A stretch of DNA of 64,000 nucleotides, taken from assembly GCA_963169105.1 (NCBI GenBank), contig OY720636.1, positions 122,840,188 to 122,904,187 of the forward strand, written 5' to 3'. The notes beneath the pieces are model-generated. The model was not told the DNA's origin, ran no database searches, and saw only the letters and a list, made by a program, of their open reading frames with translations. Origin of the DNA: Ceriagrion tenellum (lineage: Eukaryota > Arthropoda > Insecta > Odonata > Coenagrionidae). A program made the translations under genes and the position numbers. Below are positions 22,846 through 35,772 of this stretch, in pieces (the first letter of the stretch is position 1; the number at the start of each line of letters is the position of its first letter).

Positions 22846-25050
22846 GCTTGCAGTTTTTAATTTGTAAATTGTACATGTTCCGATGAACTACAACATAAAT
22901 TAGCTCCTAGCCACATTATCTTGGCTTGGTAACGGCATTAACCCCGAATGGGGCCTCATTAAATATTTATGTCTGTGGAATAAGGTAGAGTTCTTCTTTC
23001 GTCGACTGTAAGTTCCATGACTGAAGTCATGAGACAACATAATGACATTTTTCGTTGCTCATCTTTAGTACTAAAATAAGGTTATAGATACACATCGATT
23101 CGTCATGCCAAAAGTACTGATATTAACCAGTGGCTTGCTATCGTACCAATGCTTTATTTCATTATGAGTTATTATTTATTTATGAGTGCAATGCAAGTGA
23201 ATACAAGTTCGATGGTTCAATACTGACGGGGAAATCAGAGGGATTGAGATCTGATGCTTCAGAACAAGGCAACGGTAAAGGAGAGGTCGAAAAGAGCAAG
23301 TGCAAAGGATGAAAAAAATCAGAATGGACTCTTCGTTTCTCTGACTGGAGATTGGAGACGGTTTTGGGGCTTTCAGTGTGGTGTACAGTACGGCTTGAGT
23401 ACATTGCGAAAGGTTATGGAGGATTGATTGCCGACGAAAATGAGGGGATGGCGCAGGGGACGGAAGTGTCGGAGGGTGCGGGGTAGTATGGAGGGAGGTT
23501 GGGGGCACCACCGAGGAGACAATAGACGGATAATGAGCGCAGGGGCCCAAAAATAAAAGACCGACTCGATTCAAACATCAAAAGAATCATGGGCCACTCG
23601 AAGGAGCGCCATCAAAGTGGTTGCGGCAGAAAAGGGAAACTAGTGGTACTTTAAATATCCGTCACAGTGACCATTATCGGGCGCATAGAATTCGTTTCTT
23701 CTCGAGCCCCGATGGGACAATTCCAAGGCCGATCGATTTTTTTCTTTTCATGCTCCCCTCGAGGAGAGAAGAAAGGATTATTTTTGTGTGCATGCATCCG
23801 AACAGAAGGGTTGATTTTGTTTCATTTGTTTTATTTTTACTAGTACCTAAGAGCGCTTCGCGGAGTTATCCCGTGATCAAAAGTTTCCTAATCGGTGGAT
23901 AATGTATTGGTACTTGAATTTAGATCCAAGGGGAGTGAAAGGCAACAGACCGCTCACTTGCATCTGATTCTGACAAAATGCTTCACCGCAGCATAAAAGC
24001 CAACCTGCTTCTCTGCTATGTGACATTTGGTAGGAATTGCTCTCTTATTGTTCGAGAGTGTCACATATGGCTTCTAGAAGCCGCATTCACCCAAATTTCC
24101 ACTTATCATGATTTTAATCTGGTTATTCTTCCCACTCGTGAAGCCACACTTATTTTCCATGCGATACAGCTGACTTTGCCGTACGATACATAATTTATAA
24201 TTTCTTGATTGGCAAGGTGCGTTTGCTAACTCTTCAGATATAGTGCTGATTAGTCTATTTGGTCCAGAACGGCTGAGAAATGAGGTCATCAATTAGTCGG
24301 AGTAATATGTGAATATCAGAGATAAATCAATGGGATGCGTTTTTAAGTTGATTTCATCCTTATGTGACCTAATCTATTTTGTCAGAAATCCGGATTATTA
24401 ATGTTTTCTTCTTTTTGTCCCATCTGTCTTGTCGTGTAATATTTTGGTACATATCCTCTCTGTCTAAACTAATGCAGTACTTAAGTTCATTTTTCTTAAA
24501 TTTTACATCAATTTATGCTTGCCTATGATGAATGATGTTGTGAGATTTACTAACGTGTCCCTCAATAACGTACATGCAAGAGCAAAAATAAGAAAAAATG
24601 AGATATTGTCGGGTATTTACGCCACCGGTAATGCCTGGTCGTTGTAGGTCGTTAACTTGACTCTAAAGATTGCCTTTATTAATGGTCTTATTGGTCATCC
24701 AAAACGCAATCAACTCCTAACATTTAACTATTTCAAGGGGTTGCTTGTGAGTAATTATTGTTAACTTCCTTGGTTAAAACTATTCTGCGATTTATTTCGA
24801 CGTGCTTAAACGAATTTTTTATCTTAGCCGTGTTCCAACCTCCATTCACAATTAACGTAATTACAAGACCGAAACAAAAGTTTCCTTAGTTTCGAGAAGT
24901 GTCTGCGTTCTCATATTTATGAAAGTTCAAACTTTCCATCGTCAATATTTTGATTGCAAACGAGATCCGGCATGCACTTGATGTACGCGGCTGATGTTAA
25001 GTATCTCTGCACTCATGGGAAAGTCCGGGGGTCTTGTTAACGTCACGTCA
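22846..25050. other. No recognisable feature
   Basis: AT-rich with a mild GC rise at about 23400-23700 (purine-leaning near 23430-23520). The overlapping frames there, up to 132 codons on minus, are low-complexity and unlike known proteins. Confidence 0.45.
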
Positions 25051-25055
25051 GATTA

Positions 25056-25365
25056 TGCGGAGGAAGACCTCGAGGGCGGCGGGGAAAGAGGAGACTGGGG
25101 GTGAGTTTGGAGTAGTTGGGTTCCAATCCACTGTCGACCAACCCACATGTATAGTTAGCGCGCTTTTACCGTCCTTTCCTTCCTCTTCGTCGTCTGCTCC
25201 CCGTTCTCCCTCCATCGCTCTCGTCCCCTCAACCCTTCCCCTTTTGCGCGCCCCCTCGATTGTCTTCCTCCATATTTTTCCATTCTCCACCAACACCTCT
25301 TTCCTCGTCTGCTTTTCTTCCTCCTTTCTCTCTCCCTCTCTCTCATCCACTTGCTCCTGAAATCC
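25056..25365. other. Purine-rich to pyrimidine-rich block
   Basis: The plus strand is purine-rich from 25056 to about 25110 and strongly pyrimidine-rich from about 25160 to 25360 (CTCTCCCTCTCTCTCATCC near its end). Frames of 86-112 codons on both strands are lysine/arginine/glutamate-rich or serine/proline-rich by composition only. Confidence 0.5.
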
Positions 25366-26526
25366 AAAACCAGACGCAGGTGGCATCGTGTGAGCTCAAG
25401 TCTTGCACTCTGCATAAATTCCTATTCCTTAGGTTAACATTTTTTATGCTCGAGTTTTATCGATTGTTTTATAATCATCGTAAATAATGCTTTGGAAGTA
25501 GAACCTGCTCTAATTTATGAAATTTTTAACGAAAACAGGTTTTGAAGATAGAAGTTATTAAAGTAACTAAAAAGATAAAATCATTAATATTTTGAGCTGC
25601 TTTATCACATTCTTGGTAGTTTATTATTCTATAAAAATCAGAATACAATTTCAAAATAAAATGTATTCCAACTTGTACTAAACGGTGCGTTTTTTCAACA
25701 TAAAATGGGTGACGGATTTTTGGGGAAACTGTGATGGGAACTCTTGAAGTCAGTGGAACATTGAGATGAATATCCACCCCGGTCATTTTCTACCCTTTGG
25801 CCTTCAACTCATAGCTCTCTTTACTTTTATTATTAAACCTAGACTCTCGATAGGCACGTTTGGCGCATGCGAATGAAGGTTCGTGGTGTAAGTTGTGTTT
25901 GTTGACCATTAACGAGTTGATGCATGAAGAATGTAGGCAACGTCAGTGACAATCGTTTCATGATATCAAATTTTTCCAATGAGTGTAGAATCAAGTTTTT
26001 GTAATTTTTCCTTGAGATGAAATTAAGATCTTTGCTCAAATTTATTTCCTAGGTAAAATTAGCCTCAATTCCTTTAACGTGCAGGTGAATTTAACGAAGC
26101 ATTTTTGGGCTAAAACCATGCTCTTGTAAAACATAATTTTCTTATGGGTAATTTTAGCAGTACGATTACCGGTAAATATTTCTTTCATTTTTTTTCTGTT
26201 TACCTTATATCATTGACTTAATGGCAATGCATTGCCTCTGAGATAAGTCCTGAGAAATATCAGTGAGCAGGCACACTAGGCCAGGGCTAAATGAGTTTTG
26301 AATAGTACATTTTATCCTAATGTTGACCTTTCCGCATCGTTTTATCCCTCGATTCTTCGATAAGAGTGAAGAATTTACTTTCACAATCAGGCAAGCTTCT
26401 TTAAATGTAACTATTATCGTACAGTTCAGTATTGCAAATTAGATACTATAATGTATTTGTACATTATATTCAACTTGATTTAGCAATGATAAAAGTTTGT
26501 GTAAATTAATTTGTTAGTAGAATTGC
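25366..26526. other. No recognisable feature
   Basis: AT-rich; nothing supported. Confidence 0.5.
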
Positions 26527-26637
26527 AAACGTGCTGGAGCTTCTTCCACGACATCTGCGTTGGACAAAGATTATTGACAACAGTTGTCAATGAACTTCGA
26601 CCAACGCAGCTGATCAGGAAGAAGCACCAGCATGTTT
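26527..26637. repeat. Extended hairpin / palindromic element (about 111 bp)
   Basis: The whole interval folds on itself. The centre ATTGACAACAGTTGTCAAT (about 26573-26591) is a perfect palindrome. Outward, CTGCGTTGG pairs with CCAACGCAG, and GCTTCTTCC with GGAAGAAGC, and TGCTGG with CCAGCA. Arms are about 55 nt each with a handful of mismatches and no long loop. It could be a miniature palindromic transposon or, if transcribed, a precursor-like RNA hairpin. No coding content. Confidence 0.75.
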
Positions 26638-29410
26638 ACATGCCACTGCGGTAGCCTTCGTTCCGATTTGATAACGTACTGGAGAACATATTTTAAGAAC
26701 AGAAGAAATAAATTAGGATTTTTGCGCGGTGATTGTTTGGCGACACGATATAATTTTTTCCTGGCTCTAGAAGATGTGGCTGTAATTCAAATATCACTGA
26801 TTTCTGTGGTATGTCACATACATGTATTATATTCCAGTTAAATCCTAAGTACATCTCAGTTGTCTGGGACTCTGACCTCGGCGCATCTAAACGTTTATCA
26901 CTCGTTCTGTGCGAGATATTTTCCCACTCCTCCCGCATTTTTTTCCTTTCATCTCCATTATCCCTTTCTCTTCTGTCTCCCCTCGGAGCGTCCGAGGTTA
27001 TGTGATGCGCCCCAGGGCCATCCTTCAACGTTGGATCCTGCCGGAATGTCAGCCCTAATTACGCCTGATTTAAAAGCGATTCTGTTTTGTCTCTCCCATA
27101 AAGCGGGAGTCATGAAAAACAAAACCGGAGGGTGGACTGAATCTCGGTTCGTTGGTTAACGAAAAAGATCGGGGCAGTTAAAAGTGCTTTTTTTCTTCCC
27201 CTTCCCGCTCTAAACGCCTTTTTTCTCTTGCTTCCGTCACATGCTCCGTCCCCAGTACATCATCTCCAGTTCTGCCGTCGCATAATGCAGGACAGTGATC
27301 CTCTTTTTTTCCCTCCTTCTTCTTATGAATGCCACCCGAGAGAGAATACTCGTTCTCTCCGACCGCATCCCAGTCCAGCATGCTAATGGTATTATTTCTA
27401 GGGCGTTGAGTGAAGGATACTCTGAAGGGTAATTAATATTATCTTCCGCAACGGAAGGCTGTTATTCTCGCTCTTCCCTGTTTATAGTTTCGAAGGGAAG
27501 GGAAAAAGAAAATTGAAACGTACCAAACACGGTCACTTCGGAACAGAGAGCTCTACGTTATTAAATTCTTCTTCTTGTGCCTTGTTTGTGCGTGGCTAAG
27601 GGGTTAACGTTACGTTTCAATCATCGCTGTAATTAGAATTCTTATAGCGAACGCATTTTCTTGGTTACGGTCACTTCACAACGTCATTTCCGTATTTATA
27701 ACTGAGTGAAGGGTGCTTATTGTTTGGCCTCTCGAGTTTTCGGGTCTGCGATTTAATCTGGAGTGTTGGTCCGCTGAGTCAACTTCTCTAGTTCCCCCAT
27801 GTTTCATCACGTTCCAATGGAACGGTTTCCTGAGTCATTAATAATGAGGTGATACTGATATGTTTATTGACTTGTTCTCATATCCTTTTATGGCTGTTTA
27901 GTAATTTCAATGTGCCATGATATTGAGACTTGACTTCCTTAATTTTCCCTTCCTTTTTTTATGGGAACACTAAATGAACTATTTCCTCGTTATCTGTCAG
28001 GCGTCTTATCAAGTGAGTAGAGTGTATTATGAAATGGGTATGACTGACTGACTTTTTTTTTCTGTTTTCTTCAAATAGAGAATGCACGATCTGTAATAAA
28101 GGAATGATTTTTAACGGGGAATTTATCTCAATACACAGCAAAATATAATTTTTTTGATGTACCTTCTGAACACTTTCGTTTAAAGCCATGGAGATAATTG
28201 TAAAAGGTTCACTGAGCGTGATTGTTACACTAAAATAATATCCTTGAGCGAATATGGATCAAAATATTCCTCAGGGCTCCGAAAACGCAAGTTTTATTTG
28301 ATCATGTGGGTTTACATCAGCCGTCACTAAACCATACTACTCTCAGCATTAGAAGTATCATACAAGTACAACTGTATTTTCATCCTTAATATCTACTCAA
28401 TTATAGTTTAATTACCTAAATACTCTACGAATCTGTACGTAAATTTGTCACTGGCTTTTGTTTGTAATTATGAACTTTATTTGTTCAATCCCGAGGGCAT
28501 ACTTTTCTTCTCGTCCTTCCTTTAGTTCTGGCCATGGAGGTAGCTTTGCCAAACACATACGACATCTTGAAGAATGTACTTTCAGATATAAAGTGTATTC
28601 ATTAAAATTTAAGTTACTGCATCCTTGAAATAAAAAAGTGAATTTTTATGCTGAACAAGTTAGACTGTTTTGAGCATGAAAGAAGTCACCATATCTTATA
28701 CAAATGGTCTTTCGCCTTTACAGCTCCCCTATATTTTTGGGAGCTATTTTATGCACAAATAAAATTTTAGCGTGCACGATGTCATAAAAAATAATGAATG
28801 AATTTGTATACTAAAATTGTTGATTTTTTCTGTAACTTTTATATGTATTACGTATTTCCTTCTCAGGTGAGTTACTACCACGTTTCTGCCCACATATCGG
28901 CATGAGTAAGTACGTTTACTTTCTTTGTGTATTTTATATATGTCCTCGATTTTATTATTTCTCTTAAATGAAATTACGAGTGAGACCTGAATGAATTAAA
29001 TTGATCCTAAATATTGGCTCTCTAGCAACTTTTACCACGGGTTATGAAAGAGATAAGTATGGTATTCTCATACAACCAGCCATGTCTAAAAAAACCGTGG
29101 ATTAGAAACATTTCTCTTCCGCTTACGAAATGCTGCGTTTAAATCATATCGTAAACGAAAGAATTTTCTCACTCTCAAATAGGTCGAAATAACATCTTAT
29201 TCAACGTGATTTCTCGTGTCGTTCGTCATGAAAGGCTGGCTGGTTTGGAGTTGAGAGGCTTGCCTGTCAGCGGCTTGAGAGAAATGGCTAGCTGGTGATA
29301 GTTAAATTGATGAACGTTGAGTGACGCAGGCGGTAAACCATTAGGGCTTCTAAGAGATGGCATCTTTCCTCGCTATTGCCTCTGGAAAAGTCAATATAGT
29401 GGTAATTCCA
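26638..29410. other. No recognisable feature
   Basis: Mostly AT-rich. A pyrimidine-rich patch occurs at about 26925-26990 and ends in the small hairpin CCTCGGAGCGTCCGAGG. Otherwise only short chance frames; no repeats recognised. Confidence 0.45.
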
Positions 29411-29713
29411 AGATACCCACCCATCTGTTGTATTTCCAGAGTCTCTGCATTTATCCCATTGAAAATTTACGGAGAGAGGACATCGCTTTTTCATTGGTGG
29501 TCCGTGGTGGATGGTAAAACTGCGAATTGGTGCTGTAAGGGAAACCCATGTTCTCCTATTAAATGATGAGGCATGGCATTTTATTTGAGGGTGGTAATTA
29601 ATATTCAGTGGTCATTAAGTTTAAGTAATGCGGAACTGTGGAATTAAATAAGACTGCACTTTGTCTTACTGCAGCAGTGACCGGGAAAATTTTCAACAGA
29701 TGGGTGGGTATCT
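29411..29713. repeat. Inverted repeat with exact 20-bp arms
   Basis: AGATACCCACCCATCTGTTG at 29411-29430 is exactly complementary to CAACAGATGGGTGGGTATCT at 29694-29713. The spacer is about 263 bp. A 20-bp exact inverted match this close is very unlikely by chance. The flanks lose similarity within a few bases. It may be the ends of a short DNA transposon or a local inverted duplication. No target duplication was evident. Confidence 0.65.
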
Positions 29714-32504
29714 CGGACTGGATGTCACCTAAGTATCTCACTGAGTTTTCCGTCAATTTTATTCCTGAGGCAGGAAGGTATCATACAATTTTTGCCCACT
29801 TTTAATTCCAAATTATTTCTCTACATTCATATGCTGTAACAAATAATGTTTCATGGTGATGAAACATCAATCAGTGGCTTAGTTAATTGATTGGCGCCGT
29901 TTGAACGTAAACGTACTCGAGAATGCTTCTATTTCCATTCGATATAATTATTTCTTCATTTACTCTGTTAGTATTTAAAAATGTGGACCGCGAAAGGAAG
30001 AATATAGATCTTCATTTCAAATATCGATACTGATAAATATCCATTCCATAAACTCTAATAAAACCCGAACAGAGTGGTACCTCATTGGTGGCTCGATTCA
30101 ACGACTGTTATTATAAATCCCTTGGCTTTAGTTAGGCACGGAGAAACCAGGTTTTTATTTTATGTGTCGAACGAAACTTTTCATCTTGCCTGGATGGGGT
30201 GCCCACCGTGTATTTTATACTTTTTTACTCGTGATTTCAACATGTCATGCCCGTATGATCTGAGTCATCTGAGCAGTCTTGTTTTCAGTTTCCTCCTCGT
30301 CCTACGAACTTGATATATAGAAATATTTGGACGTTCTTATTGAAGTAATCCAGTTTGCGAGAGTCATTTGATCGAAGCGCATGGGACCGCTGCTTACCAG
30401 ACGGGCATTAATTTTTTCCTTCGACCGTGGAGTGTTTTTTTTCTTCGTTGCTCGTACTAGATATCGTCCATAGCGAGCAAAAAGAATCCGTCTCCCGAAG
30501 ATTTGTTTTTCCTGTATGTCTTTTGTTTTTCTTTTTTGGTGAAGCACAGCGCCGCATCAGCAGCGGAATTTCATCTTCTGCGCCCGCCCCACCCTCGCAT
30601 TCTTCCACGCCGACGGCGATCCCTCTGTCGGCAGAACACGATCTAGTCCTCATAACACGTCCTCTGGCTGTTTTCATTCATCCACTCCCCAGAAGTCTGC
30701 CCTACTGTTTACGGCATCGGCTTTTTTCTAAAATAAAACGAGAAGAAAGAATACATTTTTATCCAAACAGGACTGAAACAATTTTTTTTATTCATTAGTT
30801 GACTCATAACTTGTTATGTAATTATATGTTTACAATGAAGAAGTGACGATCTACTGTCTGACCGTCGTGAGAGCGCAGTTGGCGGATAGTAATATATAGC
30901 CTATCAGTAAATGTCTTTAATAACATCTAGGAAAGCGAATGACGTGACATAAGACATCAACCATATGTGGTCTTTGTTTACATTATATTTTCATTACCGC
31001 ATTGTTTAATATTCATTAATATCTTTCAAAAAACATTCGATTTTATTGTATTTAGGAATTTTTAGGCATTTTAAAGCGTTCTCCAAAGTAAATAGACTTT
31101 TTTTTTACCCCTTTGATAATACTGAGTGGATATTTTGATTTTTTTCTCGTTTTATAGGCTTCCAGAATGCTAAGCTGAGCTGTAGTAAGTCTTTCATTGT
31201 TGCGTATCAACTACCTCTAAGTGTTGGTAGGTTTTAGGTTGATTTAAAAGTATCCTTTTACAAAATAAATGAAAATAAATGGAAAATATGCAAAAAACAT
31301 TTTTTTAGAAAATAATTTGACGATACGACTGCCAGTTCATTGATACGATTTCTGGTTTACTAATAGGTTTAATATCACTGTGAAAATAAGAGCCAGAAAT
31401 CGAGCTGGGCATTAAGTTCCAAACTCTACGAATTCACCGGTACCAGAGGCCTGTCTGGCTCGAAATACAGAGGTGCATCATTTCCCTACGCGATTAAATT
31501 TATTTATTTACGCGGTTCCTATATTTTACAATAAAATGTTGGTTCTCTATTGCTATTTTTCTTTTGGAGTTAGCATTACAAAGTTTTCTTTCGTTGAAGG
31601 GAAGTAAAATCTTCTACCTAACTACCCGACTGTCATCTATCAGCTTTGGACGACTAGTACGCTGAGTAACGGAACGGACAATCGACGTAACTGGTCTTTG
31701 TAATACTAAGTCGCCAAATGTTTCATGGGCTTCCCTCTTTATTCCTCTTCTCTTCAAACACAAATTCAATTGCGCTTTGCGGCCATTCCGTTTGATCTAC
31801 CATCTTGAGGCTTTTGTTCCAAAGAACCGAAAGTGAAGATAGTGCACTTACGAGAGACGATATCTCAAGCACCCATTATGGAGAGAGTGAATGCTGTTGC
31901 GGACACGGCTTCGAGTGTATACCAACGGCATCGTCAAAAGAGGTAGTTTTCGAAAATAGGCACCGACCTGTTTGTTTTGAGCTTCTAAGTGAGTGCCTGC
32001 TCTTTAGTAACATCCAATATATTACTTTTTAATTTAGGTAATACAGAAATTTTGTAACGCTTTAATGTCGATGACGATTTGTGAAGAGAAAAGTGTAAAA
32101 AAGACATTGCAACAAGCTGCTTATCTGATCTGTCTTAATCTTTTCAGGGCTGTCCCTAGTTGGATAGCGTTGCGGAATTTCGATATTATCGTGTTGAGTA
32201 TTTATCGTGCCTTTCTCAAATTGTCATGAGCCAAATTATTTAGTTCGGCCAATAGCTTTGCAGGAGTTTTGAGCGGAGAAGGATATGTAGTTTGCTAACA
32301 CACTCTAACCACAGTAATATTATTTAATGAATGAACATGGTTGATATGTGAGCTTATCAGTAACTTTCTGAAGTATTCTTCTTCGGCTAAACTATCAAAA
32401 TAATAAATAAGTCATTTGGATTTGGAAGATAATCCTGCATCTTTTCTTGAATCTATTTAGTGCTATGAATCATCACATATACTTAATGCTTGGCTGCGGT
32501 CGTG
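29714..32504. other. No recognisable feature
   Basis: AT-rich, with a small GC-rich patch at 30560-30690. A 75-codon plus frame at 31805-32032 has mixed composition but no family resemblance or supporting splice signals. Confidence 0.45.
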
Positions 32505-32690
32505 AGACCACCTCTTCTCCTTCTCTCAGAATCATCCTCTCCAGGGTTCCGTCTCCCCTCGAGCAGGATTCCTCCCCTCGTCCTTTCCCTCCCCCACGAC
32601 CTCTCGAACTTCTAACCCCCCTCCCCCATACACCCTCGCCAAGTCCAGGGCTCCATTTGTTCCCTCTCCTATGTCGGGGAAAGTCCTCGA
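32505..32690. other. Polypyrimidine block
   Basis: The plus strand is C/T-rich (CCCCCTCCCCCATACACCC near 32617). A plus-strand frame of 135 codons crosses it and is proline/serine-rich by composition. Confidence 0.5.
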
Positions 32691-33577
32691 AATATAAAAG
32701 ACCGAAAACAAGAGGAGTCAGATGCTCTTCAGCGCCAGTTATTGTTATTCTCCCCCGTCCGTGTCATTCGTATGGATACTCACGTACTTCACTCCATCAG
32801 GACTCAACTTTCATTCAGTTTATTTACCTCGGGCTACCAAAGATTCTCTTTTGAGGTAAATATATGCCATATCGTGCGTACCAAGGTTAATTGAACAAAT
32901 TACTTTTTTTCTGGAGCCTGTACGTCTTGGTTATGAAATAATGATGTCATTACTTCTTTGTCACTTTTCTACAAATTTTTTTGCTTTGTCAGAGATAGAT
33001 AATGAATTACAGTAATTACAGAGATTTATCAATTTTTAATTTTACATAATTTCATTAAAAGTCAATTATTTTAAAGAGAATATTTTTTTTTAATTGAGTG
33101 TCCTTTTGATAATTTCCTCCCACACTTATTGTGGATTTTTTTCGTTGTTAGTTTTTTACCGTGAAATAGTCGTAAATTTGTTGTTTCCCTTAGCTAAAAA
33201 AGGAATATTTTAAGTGATATTAAAAACGTATTAAATTATCATCTGCAGCAAAATCAAAAATAAAAAGATATCCAACAAAATTATTATCTACCCGACGGAA
33301 GGCGCGCAGTAAGTTGATATTATCCATTATTTCTTAGCTGAAACCTATTTTCTGCAAAAAAAAATAGTTCATTTCATGGAGGCCGAGTAAATGCAATATT
33401 TGGATGTATTTAATGTAAATTTATCTGATATGAATTTTTAAAAGTAGTTCATATGTTAGCGCTTTTGCATTGTTTCTGCAAATGTTGAGCACATCATTTA
33501 AATTTTACGCATCCCTATTTTTATATCTAAAATGGGACATGTTAGTAACATCAGACAGTAAAGCTTTTAAAAAGAAC
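32691..33577. other. No recognisable feature
   Basis: Very AT-rich with A and T runs; nothing supported. Confidence 0.5.
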
Positions 33578-33860
33578 ATTTTGGTGTAGCGACAAGAGAA
33601 CTAGTTTCCCCACGCCGAGAACGTGGGTTTAAATCCCGGCTCTGGGGCAGAAATTTTATTTGAAACTCGATTTCCGATTCGATGCTATGAGCCGAGAAAA
33701 ACTCAGTTTTACGCTGACGCTCCGCATTAAGTACCGAAAACCTTGGTCATCATGGAGCCTCTTGTTAAAAGTGGACCAATGCCAACGCCGAGTCTCGCGT
33801 AAATGGCGCAATTGACCACAGACGATGGCCGTCTTCGAAATTCGCTTCTGCTGTTACCAC
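33578..33860 (+). mobile_element. tRNA-derived SINE, copy 1
   Basis: The head has an RNA polymerase III A-box-like TGGTGTAGCGA (33582-33592) and a B box GGTTTAAATCC (33626-33636) at normal tRNA spacing. The body contains GTGGACCAATGCCAACGCCGA and AATGGCGCAATTGACC. These correspond in order to body text of the SINE at 35773 (GAGCAGGCTAATACCGACGC and ATGGCGCAAATGACC), so the two belong to one family or share a body. It is non-coding and would rely on a LINE for mobility. The 3' boundary is approximate. Confidence 0.75.
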
Positions 33861-34699
33861 TTCAATTTTTTTCCATCATGATAGGGTCTCATTTCTGATC
33901 AGAGTTAAGTATTTGGTTAATTTCATGCTGGAATCGTGATTTGACTGTAGTAATTCGTACATGAGGTAGAATATGCATTTTATAAAATTTTGGGAAATGC
34001 TCAGTTTAAAAAAGTGTAAGATGACTCAGCTAATACGTGCTAAGAAATTAAAGTTTTCAACAGCGTACTAGTCAGTAAAAGCCAACAATATTCAGTACAG
34101 TATTTACATGTAAAATGATGGATGATCTGTGTCTTTTGATTTGAAAGGATGTCGCCGAAGAATTTTTTTCGTTGAACTTGGACTATGTGAAATACTATTG
34201 CAATGGTAGTGTAAATGACTGTTTCGGGTTTGTTTCGCCTTTGTCCTCTTAAAGGTCCCCTATGTTTCCTTTTGCTGTCACCCATCGTTCACCAAACTCT
34301 CACTTACCTTATGGTTCAGAGAGCAAGCATTGTCAGGAGAAATATCCGTCTCAAGTCTTACCCAGCTCCAAAAAACCAAGCTATACAAAGTCAGCATTAA
34401 TTTTAGTCTAGTCACCGGTCCTTTTAATTGCTCGTATAAAAATCTATACATATATATTCTATCGAAAATTGATACTATTCATATTTAAGTCGCTTGGCTT
34501 CGGTGTCCAAAAATGTAAGCAATAAAACGCGAATAAAGGAGAAGTTACGAGAACGCCGAATTCGAGGAATTTCGGTGAGTGAGGCAGTGGGAATTGTCCA
34601 CTCGATAAAGAGAGCACTTTGGTGTTGTGGGGCAAGACTATTGTCTTCTCCTCTTCCACCGTCATTGTTATGGTCATATTTCTAAGATGGATCTCGAGG
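33861..34699. other. No recognisable feature
   Basis: AT-rich rising toward the next GC block; short overlapping frames only. Confidence 0.45.
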
Positions 34700-35145
34700 A
34701 GGACGATAATGGCGGAAAAGAGAAGGAAACCCCATCACATACCCTCTCAGCCCCTCCCTCAGTCTATAATCTTTCCCTTCCCTCCCCCACCGGGAACCAA
34801 CACTTCTAAGACGGAGAATACCGACCGCCTTGGGCCGAGGGAGCATTTCACCCGATCCACTCCCCTTTCTTGTTCGATTCCTCTTCTGGTCCTCCCTTGC
34901 TACCTCTCCCTCCTCCCTCGTTGCTCTTTCCTCCCGCCTTGTCCTTCAGCGAGTCCTCAAGAGGCTGGCAAAGAGGGGGAAGGAGGATCTAGGGAGGTAA
35001 GGAGTGGAGGGTGTGGTTTGGAGAGACGACGGTACGGCATGAGAGGGTGGGCGTGGGTGTGGGGAGCGAAATGGGTTCTATGGATTCATTCCAATTTGGG
35101 ATATACGGTTCCAGGCGGTAAGAGGATTTTGGAGAGGTAGCAATC
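34700..35145. other. Pyrimidine-to-purine switch block
   Basis: The plus strand is pyrimidine-rich from about 34740 to 34960, then turns purine-rich from about 34970 to 35140 (GGGGGAAGGAGGATCTAGGG). The longest frame of the window (173 codons, 34619-35140) lies across this switch. It is serine/proline-rich in the first part and glycine/arginine-rich in the second, exactly as the composition dictates, so I do not call it a gene. Confidence 0.55.
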
Positions 35146-35192
35146 CTCCCTTCCCTGGGCACTCCCCGGCGTTAGAAATTTCGATTAAAATT

Positions 35193-35213
35193 TCTCTCTC
35201 TCTCTCTCTCTCT
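35193..35213 (+). repeat. (TC)n microsatellite
   Basis: About ten TC units in a row, followed by TTTTTC. A purine-rich patch (GGGAGGGGGAGGAGAGGAGC, about 35368-35387) follows within 200 bp. Confidence 0.9.
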
Positions 35214-35289
35214 TTTTCTGGTTCTATCCATCTTCCCCGATCGTGGCGTTTGGATTCGTGAAAGTTTGTCTCGGGTGTGCGATATTTGC

Positions 35290-35400
35290 TGGCGCTGGTT
35301 GCCGTACAGACAGATGCGCTGATCGGTTCATTCGGTGGTGGGGGAGACTACAGAGGGGAGAGGCGATGGGAGGGGGAGGAGAGGAGCAATAATTGGAATG
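35290..35400. other. Purine-rich patch
   Basis: G/A-rich plus strand (GGGGGAGACTACAGAGGGG) downstream of the TC microsatellite, giving another local pyrimidine-to-purine change. Not coding by any recognisable similarity. Confidence 0.45.
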
Positions 35401-35772
35401 GATTTCATTCCGATTCCACCGGGACGTAATTTCTGTTCGTAGAAAATCTTTGTTCATCTGGTTGAATATCCAATCCCTTCGAAAGAATCCGTATAACACT
35501 CTCGATTGTTGTACAGAGAGAAAATTATGAATTGCGAACCGAGTACATCGAGGACTTGCAGCAGCAACCGATAAATTATGAATCTTGTTCTATATTTTAT
35601 CTAACGTTATAATCCCTTGTGGATATAGAAGTAGTACACCGTATTAGCGATGATATTAATTTATTGTGAAATTACCCGGGCGTGTTACTAACTTGAAAAT
35701 TATTTGAAATAAATTACGAAAATATTGACTTGCCTCTATATCTTACTGTAGACATGAATGCTTTAGGGAATC
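35401..35772. other. No recognisable feature
   Basis: AT-rich spacer before the second SINE. Confidence 0.5.

Noticed and set aside
31805..32032. 75-codon plus-strand frame as a possible exon
   Set aside because: Composition is plausible for coding, but no family is recognised and the splice context is weak.
34619..35140. 173-codon open frame, the longest in the window
   Set aside because: It spans a pyrimidine-to-purine switch and its amino-acid bias changes with it (serine/proline then glycine/arginine). No domain, and equally long frames overlap it in other phases of similar blocks.
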